Shown piece after piece: positions 34,267-46,029 of a DNA stretch of 64,000 nucleotides. Every line of letters begins with the position of its first letter. Position 1 is the stretch's first letter. Source of the DNA: Limonium bicolor. Taxonomy: Eukaryota > Streptophyta > Magnoliopsida > Caryophyllales > Plumbaginaceae. Where the stretch lies: contig CM041779.1 of NCBI GenBank assembly GCA_023374045.1, forward strand, positions 272,648,062-272,712,061, written 5' to 3'. Under the pieces are notes generated by a model, which worked only from the letters and a program-made list of their open reading frames with translations, was not told the DNA's origin and searched no databases. The position numbers and the translations under genes were made by a program.

Positions 34267-34660
34267 AATCGGACAGCACACAGCACCCATGAGGGTTTTA
34301 AATTTTTTTACAATATTGGACACATAAGTCTTGGTTATTTATATTTCTACCCCACAACTTCCCATTTTGACAGTTTTTACTAATCTCTCGTTTTATTGAT
34401 TTTATTGGTCCTAAAGCCTCACTAATATTTATTAATGATTATTTAGTTGACCAAAATTGTTACGAGTCTATTTGACCCGCTTAAAGACACGTTTTCCTGG
34501 TTACCTCGAGAAACGCGCTTTAAGGTTCGTTAGTGATTTTAATCCATTTTAAGGATCCGTTTTCTTCGGGATTTGTTCCCTCATGATTATTCATACTTAA
34601 TTAAGCTCTAAATTATTTATTAGCCTAATTAATCGCTATTTTTAATTACGGGGTATTTCA

Positions 34661-34676
34661 ATCTACCCCCCTTAAG
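34661..34676 (-). promoter_or_regulatory. Polypurine tract of element B
   Basis: TTAAGGGGGGTAGAT on the - strand next to the TG of the 3' LTR. It is almost the same as in A although the LTRs differ. Confidence 0.85.
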
Positions 34677-35112
34677 AAACTTTGCCCTCAAAGTTGCTCA
34701 AGGTTAATGGTTTAAGTAATTCTACTCATTAGGCAACCAATTGCGCTAATGTGTCTTACTACACCTATGAGGTGTTTACTTCATTCCACATTACAAGCAT
34801 ACACCATTCAAGCATCATTTACGATTCACAATTCACATACACAATCCATCCTTTCCATTCATACCATTCCATAACACCATTACCATTCACGATACACATT
34901 ACACAAACATCATCCATCATACAATACATTCATACACTACACATTACACATACATACACATACCAATTCACTTACACTACATGTGCCATACAAAATCTGT
35001 TACAATACCTACACACTAAGCAATGCTTACCCCGAAGCAATGCAAAAGCAAAAGGGCTCTACCCCCTTAAAAGGGGTACGACCCGTACCCGTATCGCTAA
35101 ATGCTAGACTCT
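34677..35112 (-). other. 3' untranslated region of element B with second polypurine-like tract
   Basis: Noncoding, CA- and CAT-rich. At 35058-35090 there is TTTTAAGGGGGTAGAG with an adjoining GGGTACGGGTCGTACCCC palindrome, the counterpart of 6510-6544 in A. Otherwise no feature seen. Confidence 0.6.
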
Positions 35113-36400
35113 CTAGTCTATGAACAGCTGTGGGTACTTAGCCTTCATGGCATCTTCCAGCTCCCATGTCGCTTCTTCGACATCATGGTTTGACCATAGG
35201 ACCTTCACCATTCGTATAGACTTATGGCGAGTGTCTCTGGTCTTCCTATCAAGGATTCTCACTGGGGTTTCGACATATCTCATGTTTGGCTCAATGGATA
35301 AGTGCTCGGGCTCCAACACATGAGAAGGATCAGCAATATACTTCTTGAGTTGTGACACATGAAATACATCATGGACACGCCCCAAGTCCTCAGGTAGTGC
35401 TAACCTGTAGGCTACGGATCCAACTCTTTCGGTGATAGTGTACGGCCCTACAAACTTTGGGCTTAGCTTGCCCTTCTGACCAAAACGGAAGACACCCTTC
35501 ATAGGTGAAACTCGCAAGAACACTTGGTCGCCCACGGCGAACTCAAGGTCGCGTCGTCTCACATCCGCATAGGATTTCTGTCTATCTTGGGCTGCCTTCA
35601 TGTTAGCTCAGATTTGTTGCACTTCGGCTTGCACTTGCTCAAGATACTCGGTCCTATTATGACCGCTTCACTTGACTCATCCCAACACAAGGGTGTACGG
35701 CAAGGTCTACCGTATAGAGCTTGGAAAGGCGACATCTTAATCGAGGCGTGATAACTATTATTATACGAGAACTCGATAAGGTGAAGCTTATCTAACCAAC
35801 TCCCCTGAAAGTCCAAGGCACATGCCCGAAGCATGTCCTCCAGTGTCTGGATGGTCCTTTCTGTCTGACCGTCGGTCTGAGGATGGAAGGCGGTACTCAA
35901 CTTCAATTTGTACCCAACGCTTCCCTTGTAGCTCTCCAGTATCTCGAAAGAAATCTGGTGTCGCGGTCAGATACTATAGTCTTAGGGACTCCGTGGTGTC
36001 TGATAATCTCCTTATCGAAAAGCTCAGCTAGCTTTACTACCTTCCAGGTGTCCTTCATCGGTATGAATCTGGCAACCTTGGTAAGGCGATCTACTACAAC
36101 CCAGATCATGTTGAGTCCTCCCCTAGCAGGTGGGAGTCCTACAACAAAATCCATGGAGATATCATGAAATTTCCACTCCTGGAACTGGCATAGATTGTAC
36201 CATTCCGCCCGGTCTACGGTGTTCAAATTTTACCTTCTGGCATGTCAAGCATCTCAATACAAATTCCGTCACATCTGATTTTATTCCAGACCACCAGAAG
36301 TACCTCTTCATGTCTTTGTACATCTTGAGGCTCCCGGATGGACTGACAATGTGGAACAGTGTGACTCTCGCAGGATGCGATCCCTTAGCTCAGCATTGCT
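35113..36400 (-). CDS. Element B integrase with chromodomain-like tail (frameshifted)
   Basis: Zinc-binding start ([13 protein letters not shown] near 36345), DDE core with [25 protein letters not shown] and [16 protein letters not shown]-type [19 protein letters not shown], and a tail ending [19 protein letters not shown] near the stop at 35113. Breaks near 35600, 35904 and 36230. Sequence is close to A but clearly distinct. Confidence 0.88.
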
Positions 36401-37690
36401 TCGGGGGACGCATAGCCTGCCATTCAACCGAATCAAACCATCTTCATGTAGCTTGAAGTCGTACTTCTTCTTCTCAAATGTGCCATTCTCGATCTTGTGT
36501 CTGATTTCGGTTAGGTAAGGGTCGCTCAACTGAGCATCTCGCACCTCGTCAACCAAGCTAGAAGAAGCGAGTAGCGAATGGAGCGAGTGTGCTCGACGGC
36601 TCAGGGCGTCGGCTACAACGTTTGCCTTCCCTTCCTTATACTGCAAGTTGATGTCATAGTCTAAAAGAAATTCCATCCATCTTCTCTGTCTCAGATTCAG
36701 TTCTTTCTGTGTGAATACATACTGTAAGCTCTTATGGTCGGAGTAGATGGTGATGCTTACCCCATAGAGATAGTGTCGCCATATCTTCAAGGCGAAGACA
36801 ATGGCTCCTAACTCTAAGTCGTGAGTCGGGTAATTCTCCTCATGCTTTTTCAGCTGGCGGGAGGCATAAGCAACAACCTTGCCATGCTGCATGAGTACGC
36901 ATCCCATTCCTTTGCCTGATGCATCACAGTACACCTCAAATCCCTCTGTGCCCTCTGGAAGAGTAAGGATGGGCGCTGAGGTCAATGAGTCTTTAATTTC
37001 TGAAATGATAACTCGCACTCGTCTGTCCATACAAACGGTGCATCTTTCTTCAACAATGTAGTCATGGGCTTGGCGACTTTCGAGAAGTCCTTGACAAATC
37101 TCGGTAGTAACCGGCTAGACCAAGAAAATTGTGGTAACAGTCTGGGTCTTAGGTCTAGGCCATGATCGTACAGCTTATATTTGAAGGGTCAACCGAGATA
37201 CCTGCGCTCGAGATGACATGTCCAAGGAATGATACCTGATCAAGCCAAAACTCGCATTTGGAGAACTTCGCATATAGCTGGTTCTCGCGCAGTGTCTCTA
37301 GCACTTTCCTCAAATGGATTTCATGTTCCTCTGCTGATTTGGAATATACAAGGATGTCGTCGATGAAGACCACCACCGAAGTGTCCAACTGCTCGCTGAA
37401 TAGTCGATTCATAAGATCCATGAATTTTGCGGTGCGTTTGACAAACCGAATGGCATCACTGTGAATTCATAGTGGCCATATCTGGTACGGAATGTCGTTT
37501 TCTCAATGTCTTGCTCTTTGATTGCAATCTGATGATACCCTGAACGGAGGTCGATCTTGGAGAAGACTGAGGCTCCTTCAACTGGTCGAATAGGTCGTCG
37601 ATGCGTGGCAGTGGGTATTATTTTGACTGTGACCGCATTCAGCTCGCGGTAGTCAATGCAAAGTCGGAGGCTACCGTCCTTCTTCTTCAC
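36401..37690 (-). CDS. Element B reverse transcriptase and RNase H (frameshifted)
   Basis: [70 protein letters not shown], then RNase H residues in [34 protein letters not shown] and [12 protein letters not shown] block of about 120 bp around 37040-37150 ([10 protein letters not shown] region) is out of frame on both sides, and there are further breaks near 37420. Confidence 0.88.
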
Positions 37691-38562
37691 GAAGAGAACG
37701 GTGCTCCCCAGGGTGATACGCTCGGGCGTATAAACCCTTTGTCTAGAAGGTCTCTTAACTGCTCTTTAATTCGGTCATTTCTGCAGGTGCCATACGGTAC
37801 GGTGCCCTAGCAATGGGACCGGTACCTGGCAATAGATCAATCTCGAACTCCACTGCCCTCGGTGGTGGCATGCTGGGTAGCTCCTTAGGGAATACATCGG
37901 GATACTCGGATACAATGGGTACTTCATCACTGAACTCTGGATCTCGCTTCAGGTCTTGTACATAACAAAGATACACCTCTTGGCCCTTTCTGAGCTCCCG
38001 GTACATGGCCATGGCAGATATAAGTGTGGTCGAAGGCTCTCTCGGTCTCTGGCGGTAAGATACTGTAACCCCAGAAGGACTCTTGTGCAGCAAACGATGC
38101 TCGGCGCAGAGGATTCTGCCCTTGTGCCGCTCCAACCAATTCATTCCGATGATTACGTCGAATCCCAATCCATTGAATTCGATGAAGAAAATGGGAAACG
38201 ATTCGCCTTTGATTTGGATTGTGGCTGATTGATAATACTTGGTGCACTTTACTCGCCTTCGATGGGAGAGTAACCATGAAGTTCGGTAGCTCATCCGCAT
38301 CTAGCTTCAACCTCTTCACAAAGGATGGTGATACGAAAGTGTGAGAGGCGCCGGAGTCGAATAACACATTGGCATCAATTCCATTTACTGGGAAGGTTCC
38401 CGTTAGGATGGTGCCGCTTCTGCCGGCTTGTGCTTCGGTGAGGATGCTCAGGTTACCTTTGGTACCGAGTCCACAACCTATTGAACTCACAATTGGATAA
38501 GTATTGATGGTGGACACAAGTGGAATTAAATCAACACTGCTCTTTATTGATAAACCAACCAA
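37691..38562 (-). CDS. Element B aspartic protease region (frameshifted)
   Basis: [20 protein letters not shown] carries the catalytic Asp; [18 protein letters not shown] and [14 protein letters not shown] follow, then [10 protein letters not shown] leading into RT. A frame change occurs near 38250. The region starts just after the AATAAA that follows AlkB. Confidence 0.83.
38543..38548 (-). promoter_or_regulatory. AATAAA between AlkB and protease, element B
   Basis: AATAAA on the - strand, 73 nt after the AlkB stop. Same place as in A and C although the flanking sequence differs. Confidence 0.4.
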
Positions 38563-38620
38563 CCATCATACATACGTGTCTCTAATACACGTTACTAATA
38601 GATTACATGATACTAGGAAT

Positions 38621-39357
38621 TTAATACTTTCTAAAGGTAAGGTTCAGGCGTCCTGGTTTCATGTGTGTGGCATTGATTATTGCCGGCGGTGCCGTATTCA
38701 ATTTGATCTTGTTGATCCCGTGATACAGCATCCTAGAGTTTCCACCCATGATTAGGACATCTCCTGATCTCAATACCAGTTTCTGTGCGAGGTCCACACG
38801 CTTCTGCTCGCTATACAGGAATACGGCGTCATCACCAATGGACCAAGACACTACGGGCACTCCCTGTTCGAGAGATTCCGCTGTCTCGTCCTTGTCTGGT
38901 GTAGCCCAAGTCGTCCTTCTTTCTCGTAGAAGTTGACGATACAGAGATCCGCTTCAAGTGCGGGGATCGGTTCAGGTTCACATTGTTGTGCAAGTTCTAC
39001 TGCTTGTGTGACGAGTGTCTAAAACTCTGGTGGTATTGTCGGTGGCGTCGCTCCGTCTTGTGTTCGTGTCTCCTGGTATGTCTTGGTATAAGGATTCCAG
39101 TCCTTTCCCAAGCACATCATCTTCAGCTTCATCTTCGCTCCACCGGGGATTCGGGTGTGTAAAATCCACCTTGACCCGTTCCTAGCTCGTTGCATCGTCG
39201 AATGATTGAGATTTGCGCTTCGGGTGTCAGGTATCCCTTTAATAAGATCATACTGGTCGGATGACCTGACACTGTTTGTTGGTGTAGTCGTGGTTGGTGA
39301 TGTCGATCTCTTCTTGATTCAAGTTTACCGGCATCGGGTAACAGATACTAAAGCTTC
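38621..39357 (-). CDS. AlkB-like dioxygenase encoded by element B (frameshifted)
   Basis: The C-terminal 79 codons are continuous: PVVSWSIGDDAVFLYSEQK, SGDVLIMGGNSRMLYHGI with the second iron His, and HMKPGRLNLTFRKY with the 2OG Arg. Upstream, the DNA still spells CIVNFYEKEGRLGLHQ, but one base is missing inside the HxD codons near 38900, and further single-base losses occur around 39160 and 39260. The N-terminal region with LKMMCLGKDWNPYTK is readable near 39100-39150. Compared with A and C the protein differs at many positions yet keeps all motifs, which suggests past selection for function. The exon begins after CCTTAG at 39358. Confidence 0.88.
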
Positions 39358-39509
39358 CTAAGGTTATAAATTCATCTACGGTAAGTACTAGTTTCAACTA
39401 CTTCATTTCATGATTCATACATACTTCACTTATTTACTCATGCATTCATTCAAACATTATTCTACTACTTAGTCATGCTACTTCAAGGATTAAAGGTTTA
39501 GATGATTAC
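39358..39509 (-). other. Putative intron 3 of gag (before AlkB), element B
   Basis: Donor GGCCCAG|GTAATC and acceptor ATAACCTTAG|GAAGC, 152 nt. The printed reading phase does not carry gag directly into AlkB in B, unlike C; one indel would account for it. Confidence 0.5.
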
Positions 39510-40878
39510 CTGGGCCGGATTTCGAACGGACCATCACGGTCAATAACATGAAGAACAGGCTGCCTCTGAGGTGCGCCCCTCTGAGGACCCGGGATCCCTG
39601 TCCCTGAGGTGCCTGCTGGGCCGGTGCATCGCCAGATGCACCTCCTTGCCCTCTCTCTGCTTGTAGTTCTGAAAGTTCCCCTTTGGCTTAGCATTCTCTG
39701 GGCATCTATTAGCTGTGTGTCCCAGCTTCTGACAGTTGTAGCATTTGATGTCCCTCCCATAGCAGTCTTTACCAGGATGGTCCTGGTTGCACTTTCTGCA
39801 CACATAGGTGCGGCCATCGGAGAAGGTTTTGGCGGCACCGGAGCTAGAACCTGAGGTTAGAGGGTTAGCACATGTGTGCGTGGATATACTAAATACACTA
39901 CTTATACGAATACAGATTGGATTAGGAATTTACCCTTGGTGGGTGTGATCTCAGTGGCTTTGCTGCCACCGGTGCAGAATAACCAAGCTGAAGAAGTTCA
40001 GTTGGTTTGCCCTGCTCAGCATGGGCACTGCTCTCACCCTGGGATTTCTTCTGGGTTTGCTGAAAGAAATTCCCTTTCTTCTTTTTCCAGCTCTTCCCCT
40101 GGTTCTGCTCCTCGGTGCTGGGTGTTTTGTTGTTGGCTTTGCGCTTCAGCGCGGTCTCTTCATCCCTTAACTGGCAAGTGATCTCAACGCGAGAAGCCGC
40201 GTGATAACACTCCTGAAGGGAGGTAAATCTCGTGTAGCCCATACCGTACCGAAGGCGGTGGCTCAGACCGCCATAGAAGCGGTCGACCAACACCTGGCCG
40301 GTGTATCCTAGATCGGGGGAGGAGACGGAGGATAGAAGTGAAGGTGCGGTAGTACTCGTCGACAGTCATCTTCTCTGTCATTTTCAAGGCGTCTAGCTCT
40401 AGCCTTTTCTTTGTTTTGACATGCTCGGGGTAGTATTTTGAGCGGAGGAGAGATGCAAAGGAATCCCAGTCGAATGTGGGGTCGCTGACGTGCTCATGCT
40501 TGACCAGCTTTCACCAATCCATGGCTGCATCCTTCAGATAGTAGGCTGCAACTCTGACTCGAACTCCAGCAGGAGCTTCGAGTGTTTCGAAGGCCGTCTC
40601 CATCTCGGAGATGTAGGCCTCGAGCTTAGCCGGGTCACTCTCGCCCCTAAAGCAGGGAGGGCGGAGTTCGCTACAGCTTTTACCCAGTTTGCTTCTCTGG
40701 GTGGCGGGGGAGGGATTGGCCCCGCTTGAGTTTGTTGGTTTTGCTGAGATTGTTGTACAGCTTGGATTACTTGTGGTAGCATCTGCGCTACCGTGGCGGC
40801 GACGATCTCAGCTATCGTCTGCGCGCCGGGTCCGTCATTGCCCCCTCCTCTAGGGCGACCTGGACCTCTTCCTGACAT
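39510..40878 (-). CDS. Element B gag with zinc knuckles (one intron fewer than A and C)
   Basis: ATG at 40878 (MSGRGPGRPRGGG). The gag domain (GMGYTRFTSLQ) continues without interruption into ECYHAASRVEITCQLRDEE, so intron 1 of A and C is absent. After an 83-nt intron (39851-39933) come knuckles CRKCNQDHPGKDC and CYNCQKLGHTANRC, both intact, and a tail LHVIDRDGP like LNVVDRSEAP in A and C. Several one-base breaks (near 40680, 40380, 40290 and 39600). Confidence 0.86.
39851..39933 (-). other. Gag intron 2, element B (83 nt)
   Basis: Donor CCAAGG|GTAAATTCC and acceptor CTCTAACCTCAG|GTTCTAGC. Same codon and same length as in A and C. Confidence 0.72.
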
Positions 40879-41088
40879 CTGAATATTCAACAGTTTCATT
40901 AGGCTTTACAAGATATGACTCAAAGGTCTTGGAATTTAAGCAAAGTATCGTTCCTAAGAACGTCAAGGGTATCCGTTATTAATAACGGTAGTTCCTAGTT
41001 AGGTTTCTAAGTATCCGTCTTAGGACGGTTGAAATCCTAACTCGGTAATCCCCTATGCTCGGTACTATGGACATCAGAGCGTTACTAC

Positions 41089-41100
41089 GCTCTGATACCA
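41089..41100 (-). promoter_or_regulatory. Primer-binding site of element B (initiator tRNA-Met)
   Basis: TGGTATCAGAGC on the - strand, five bases inside from the 5' LTR. Confidence 0.93.
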
Positions 41101-41105
41101 CTTTT

Positions 41106-44100
41106 TGTAACACCCCAACCGCTAATCCTATGCTTACCGTCTAATTGTCCTGTTAATCCTACGAGTTCGCAGCGGAAATATTACTACCTACTACGGCGGG
41201 TGAAACAATGCCGCTAACCGCCCATACGGCTAGCTAGGCTACTAATACTTACAGTCACGGTCTGATGAACATAGTGTACCGAGCTACTAATATAATGCAT
41301 ACTGAATACAAAATAACCTACTTACATTCTTGGATCACCGAGTATTAAAGTATTACATTACATCCTTTACCACACTTCCCAAAAGAATGAGTTTCTACCT
41401 ATTACTCATCTATACCAATTCCCTTCCATCAATATCCAAAAAGGTGTACCCCATGGTACACCGGCTAATCAAAAGTTACAGCCATGTACTACTTAGTACA
41501 CCCATCATAAATTCATTGTTTACAATCAAAAAGAAGATAAAGAAATAGAACTATGTCCTCAGCATCTTCATCCTTCACGTGTACTGCGTGTAGTAAAAAT
41601 GGTGCCCCAAGGGGCTCAGCAAATGCTGCATATAGACTCCGCATATACCGCGTGCTAGCTAGGGCACGCCGACTATTTGACGTCCACTAAACATGCAGTT
41701 CATTATTTTCATACATACATGCTTTGCATTCAACATACATGCTATACATTTCATTACACAATTCAAGGCAACAATACCATAGCATACATCTCACTTACCT
41801 TCACAAGGTTAGCCAAATTATGCATCCGGGTTAATCGGAATGCTTTACTCTTTTACTCATTACTTACTTTTTCTTACTTACAATTACTTACTTTCATTTA
41901 CTTTACTTACTCATTCTTACTTACTACTTACTTATACTCAAGTTAAGTCGTCGGGACCTCCGGCCCTGGGGACTACACCGTCCCACCTCCGGGATTTACT
42001 TGACTCACCAATCCGGGATGCTACCCACTTAAGGGATTTGGGCCGCGGACCAGTTTAAGAGTCAGGAATTGGAGCCAACCTCTCGTGACTCCGCATCCTC
42101 ACGCGTGGCCGAAACTATATCGGACTTCTACTCATTCCAATTTAATTACCAATTAAGTTAGGATGGTTAGCTTGTTAGGAACAAGTTAGAAGTCCAAACA
42201 CAATAATAAACGGTCACGGTACAGTACATCATACATACACACATTCATTATCACCCAAACATTTCATGAATTATACAAACTAAAATTTAAGAGAATATTC
42301 ACATCATACAACACTACATAATCACAAGTATGCATATTAACTCTGATTCATGCATTTATCTTATTTGGTGATCAATTAGCACAAAAACACAAATCAGAGT
42401 AACCAAGATAGCATACGGGGCATGAGGAATCCATACCGTTCACCGTCGTACGTGTTTCCAAACGTCCTTCCGGTGTCACAAATCAAATCCTATGATATGC
42501 ATACAATTGAATGATTAATCTACCATTATTAATCTTAACTCAACTACTTTTGTGTTTACTAATCCATATTCACTAAGCCTTTACATTCCTTACACTTATA
42601 TTTCATTTTACTTACTTTCCATTACTTGTCCATAATTTACATACACATATTATAATATGTATAGGTGGGTATACATATATATATATATACTAGTTATAAG
42701 CTTACTGTTTTTTTTTTTGTAAGTATAGGGCCGTCCGACCCACGTCCGACCCAAGCCCTGGGTCGGACCATTCCAGTAGGGTTCGGTCTCTGAAATTACC
42801 CTGTCCGACCCAGCACTATTCCGTCCGACCCATACTCTCTGGGTCGGACCATTCCAGAAGGTTTTGGTCCTGTCGTCCAAGCTCCGTCCGACCCACGTCC
42901 GACTCACCGTCTGGGTCGGACGAAGTCAGAAACTTCGACACTGTAAAAATTTGCATGTCCGACCCACGTCCGACTCACGGTCCTGGGTCGGACCATTCCA
43001 GAAAGTCCCTAGTCCGTTGTTTAAGCCATGTCTGACCCACGTCCGACTCACGGCTCTGGGTCGGACCATTCCAGAAAGATTGATTTTCGTTTCTCAAGCC
43101 CCGTCCGACCCACGTCCGACTCACCGGCTGGGTCGGACGGAATCAGAACCTTGCTACAGATTTTATTTTCTTTCCCAATTTCACCCATTGTTTCCCCAAT
43201 CTTCCTACATACATCCTAACATGTTTTTGTACCATTTAAACACCCTAAATCATGCTAATTCATTTCCTAACTCATTACACACTCCTATACTAACTTACAC
43301 ACCTAATTTCTAAGTTCTCATTCAACACTCACATTGTTTTCTTCTCTAGTTGCAATTGCTACAGATTTTAACTCTCATCCTCTATCTCATTAGCTCCCTC
43401 TTATAATGTCATTTCTAAAACTTACAATGCACTATAACTACCTTAACTATCTCTCTCAACTTACCCCCTATCTATCTCAAACAAAATCTGTTACACACTC
43501 ACATTGTCACCTAGTTTAAAATTCACTAAGTGTTCTAATCCTATATAATTTTGACATAACCTCCCCTATATTTTTACACTCTCACCACATATTCTAGTTC
43601 ACATTTCAACACTCTTTTCACCTGTTTCAATAGACATCAATACTCAAGCTCCATACACAATCAACAACACTAAAACACTCCTAATATTCCTGCACTCTAT
43701 ATCCAATTCCCAATCTGTTTTGATAAGTTTTAAATGTCTTTTAAGGCTTCAAAACACTTATATTTCCTTACACATTATACTACTAATGCATTACCGTTTT
43801 ACAATACACATTTTCATTTCTAAAAATCTGTTACATACTCACTTACAAGGCTATATAAAGATGAGCTCAATTACCTGTTTTCTTCTTCTAGTTTCTTTTC
43901 TTCTTGCTTCTTCCTTCCTCTCTTCCTCCACTGGTTCCACAACACAAATCCTCTACTCTACAACCATGATATACACATTTCAATACACCATTCTAATACA
44001 CAATTCAACCCTAACCATTATGTATTTCAATATAGGTTTTAGGGTTTAGAAATTATTTTACTTACAAGGCACAAGTGCTGTTTGGGTTAGCTCAAGAACA

Positions 44101-45022
44101 ATATTTCCTCTCCTCCAACAAAGCCAAACTCGGCTAGAACACAAGGGACCAAACAAGGGTTTAGTCAAATTTTCGTTTTGCTTTTAAGGCTAGAAAAAGA
44201 TAGAGTTTTGAGAATATTTTTACCTCAAAAGAACAAGGAGAGGAGGGGGCCTTCTAATGGTGGTGTTGAAGCTCCAAATGGGACATACCCATAAAAACGA
44301 AAATGCTCCTTTTTAGTTTTTGGAAAGAGGGAAATGTTGCTCTTGAGGAGAGGATGACAATGGTGTAATTTTTACAATTTTTGGAAGAGTTTGCTAGAGT
44401 AACAAGAGGAGAGAAGTGGTAGTTATGTGAGGGGTCTTCAAAACTCCATTGATGTCGGCTGGAGGAAGAAGAAATAGAGAGTGAGGGCTGTGTGTGTACG
44501 TGAGTGAAGTAGAATGAAAATAGGAGAGAGAGTGAGTGTGAGGGTGGGGGTTACTTTATGTCTTTTATTTCTTTTGTCCTTTTACAAATAAGGGAGTAGA
44601 GTGTGTGTGTGTGTGTGTGTGTGGTAATATAAAATCGGACAGCACACAGCACCCATGAGGATTTTACAATTTATTTACAATATTGGACACATAAGTCTTG
44701 GTTATTATATTTCTACCCCACAACTTCCCGTTTTTGACAGTTTTTACTAATCTCTCGTTTATTGATTTTATTGGTCCTAAAGCCTCACTAATATTTATTA
44801 ATGATTATTTAGTTGACCAAAATTGTTACGAGTCTATTTGACCCGCTTAAAGACACGTTTTCCGGTTACCTCGAGAACGCGCTTTAAGGTTCGTTAGTGA
44901 TTTTAATCCATTTAAGGATCCGTTTTCTTCGGGATTTGTTCCCTCATGATTATTCATACTTAATTAAGCTCCTAAATATTTATTAGCCTAATAATCGCTA
45001 TTTTTAATTACGGGGTATTTCA
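41106..45022 (-). repeat. 5' LTR of element B (right copy)
   Basis: 3917 bp, matching 30716-34660. Palindromic array at 42733-43138, shortened (AT)n near 42674-42690. The first 130 bp appear to have fewer deletions than the left copy, for example ATCCTACGAGTTCGCAGCGG against ATCCTACGAGTCGCAGCGG. Confidence 0.95.
42733..43138 (-). repeat. Palindromic triple-arm array, other LTR of B
   Basis: Six units equal to those at 32371-32775 with a few base differences that mostly restore arms, e.g. CCGTCCGACCCA for CTCCGACCCA in the last unit. Confidence 0.9.
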
Positions 45023-45027
45023 TATAT
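45023..45027. repeat. Target site duplication of element B (right)
   Basis: TATAT after the LTR CA, matching 30711-30715. Confidence 0.8.
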
Positions 45028-45140
45028 ACAGTATATATGTTAGTCATATGTAATATATATAGTACTACATATAAATGTATAATATCAGTATATATATGAA
45101 AAAATAAAATAGAATAACATATAGGTGTAACATATACTAC

Positions 45141-45317
45141 CCACACCAGATCAATCATGCCACTCTCCTTCTTCTCATTTAGACCACGTGACAGTCCTCG
45201 TGTCTTTCGTGGAGGGCGATGAGAGGTTGTAAGAGGGTCCTGATAGGTCGTAGGAGCATCAGCGGAATCGACGATCTGTGTACACTCCGCTAACTGCATC
45301 TCTGAATCTATCTCCAT
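45141..45317 (-). pseudogene. 5' exon of the CACTA TNPA-like gene
   Basis: From ATG at 45317: acidic start (MEIDSEMQLAECTQIVDS), then a basic stretch RPPRKTRGLSRGLNEKK, ending at a GT donor (GTAGTATATG) at 45140. Element B lies in the following intron, so this exon is now 14 kb from the rest of the gene. Confidence 0.55.
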
Positions 45318-45390
45318 TCCATCTCCTTATCACACTGTATGAGCATCTCATGATTGTTGGCATCCATAATCTGCACAATATCATTATATA

Positions 45391-45922
45391 ATATAGGGAA
45401 AATTACATGCCCCACCATGACGTTTGGCGTAATTACACACTCCACCCTGTGGTTCACAAATTACTTTCCCCACATGTGGTTTCCCTCTTTTTTACATCCA
45501 GCAACTTCCTAATTTTGTTCAATTCAAAAGATGCTTAAACGTTGTCCAAATTGATGAAACTTTACATGGATGATGCTAAAGTGATATATTTTGATCTTAT
45601 GTCAAATCCGAAGTTTTTTAAGTTTAAATGTGACCTGTGGGACCCAATGAAACATGTGACAGTTCATTGGGTCCCACATGTCACATTTAAGCTTAAAAAC
45701 TTTAGATTTCTTACTGAACCAAAAATAACACTTAACATCGTCTATGTAAAGTTTCATCATTTCGGACAACGTTTAAGCATCTTTTGAATTGAACAAAAAA
45801 TAGAAAAGTTGTTGGATGTAAAAAGAGGGAAACCACATGGGTGGGGAAATAATTTGTGAAGACAGTGGGTGGAATGTGTAATTACGCCAAACGTCATGGG
45901 GGGGCATGTAATTTTCCCTATA
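45391..45922. mobile_element. Foldback MITE inside the CACTA element
   Basis: About 532 bp whose two halves are nearly complementary. Terminal inverted repeats read TATAGGGAAAATTACATGCC and GGCATGTAATTTTCCCTATA, and ATTATATA is found at both edges (45383-45390 and 45923-45930), consistent with an 8-9-bp duplication of hAT or Mutator type. The middle has GACCTGTGGGACCCAATGAA against TTCATTGGGTCCCACATGTC. No protein is encoded; the frame at 45542-45787 is a by-product of the inverted repeat. Confidence 0.82.
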
Positions 45923-46029
45923 ATTATATAGTCAGTGTCATAAATAGAGTCATAAACAAACATAAATTGTACACGCATTGTGTGAGCATTCACTTTTATG
46001 CCAAACTTACTTTTTGTTCATTTTTCCAC

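Larger units (their letters stand above)
30716..34660 (-). repeat. 3' LTR of element B (left copy)
   Basis: 3945 bp. Contains the six-unit palindromic array (32371-32775), an (AT)n tract (32254-32318), a (GT)n tract (34236-34262), the GCCCC/GGGGC hairpin (31208-31219), and the putative leader intron 31188-32034. It matches 41106-45022 with scattered one-base indels. Confidence 0.95.
30716..45022 (-). mobile_element. Element B: second Tekay-type element carrying AlkB, inserted in a CACTA intron
   Basis: LTRs 30716-34660 and 41106-45022, TGTAACACCCC...GGGGTATTTCA, flanked by TATAT on both sides (30711-30715 and 45023-45027). Primer site at 41089-41100, polypurine tract at 34661-34675. Domain order on the - strand: gag, zinc knuckles, AlkB-like, protease, RT, RNase H, integrase, chromodomain-like tail. 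LTRs share termini and internal landmarks with A but not overall sequence, so it is a sister family. The CACTA gene resumes on both sides: the donor VW|GTAGTATATG at 45140 and the acceptor ATATTACAG at 30710 show the insertion landed in an intron. Confidence 0.93.

Noticed and set aside
45542..45787. 81-codon ORF on the + strand
   Set aside because: Falls inside the foldback MITE and partly reflects its inverted repeat.
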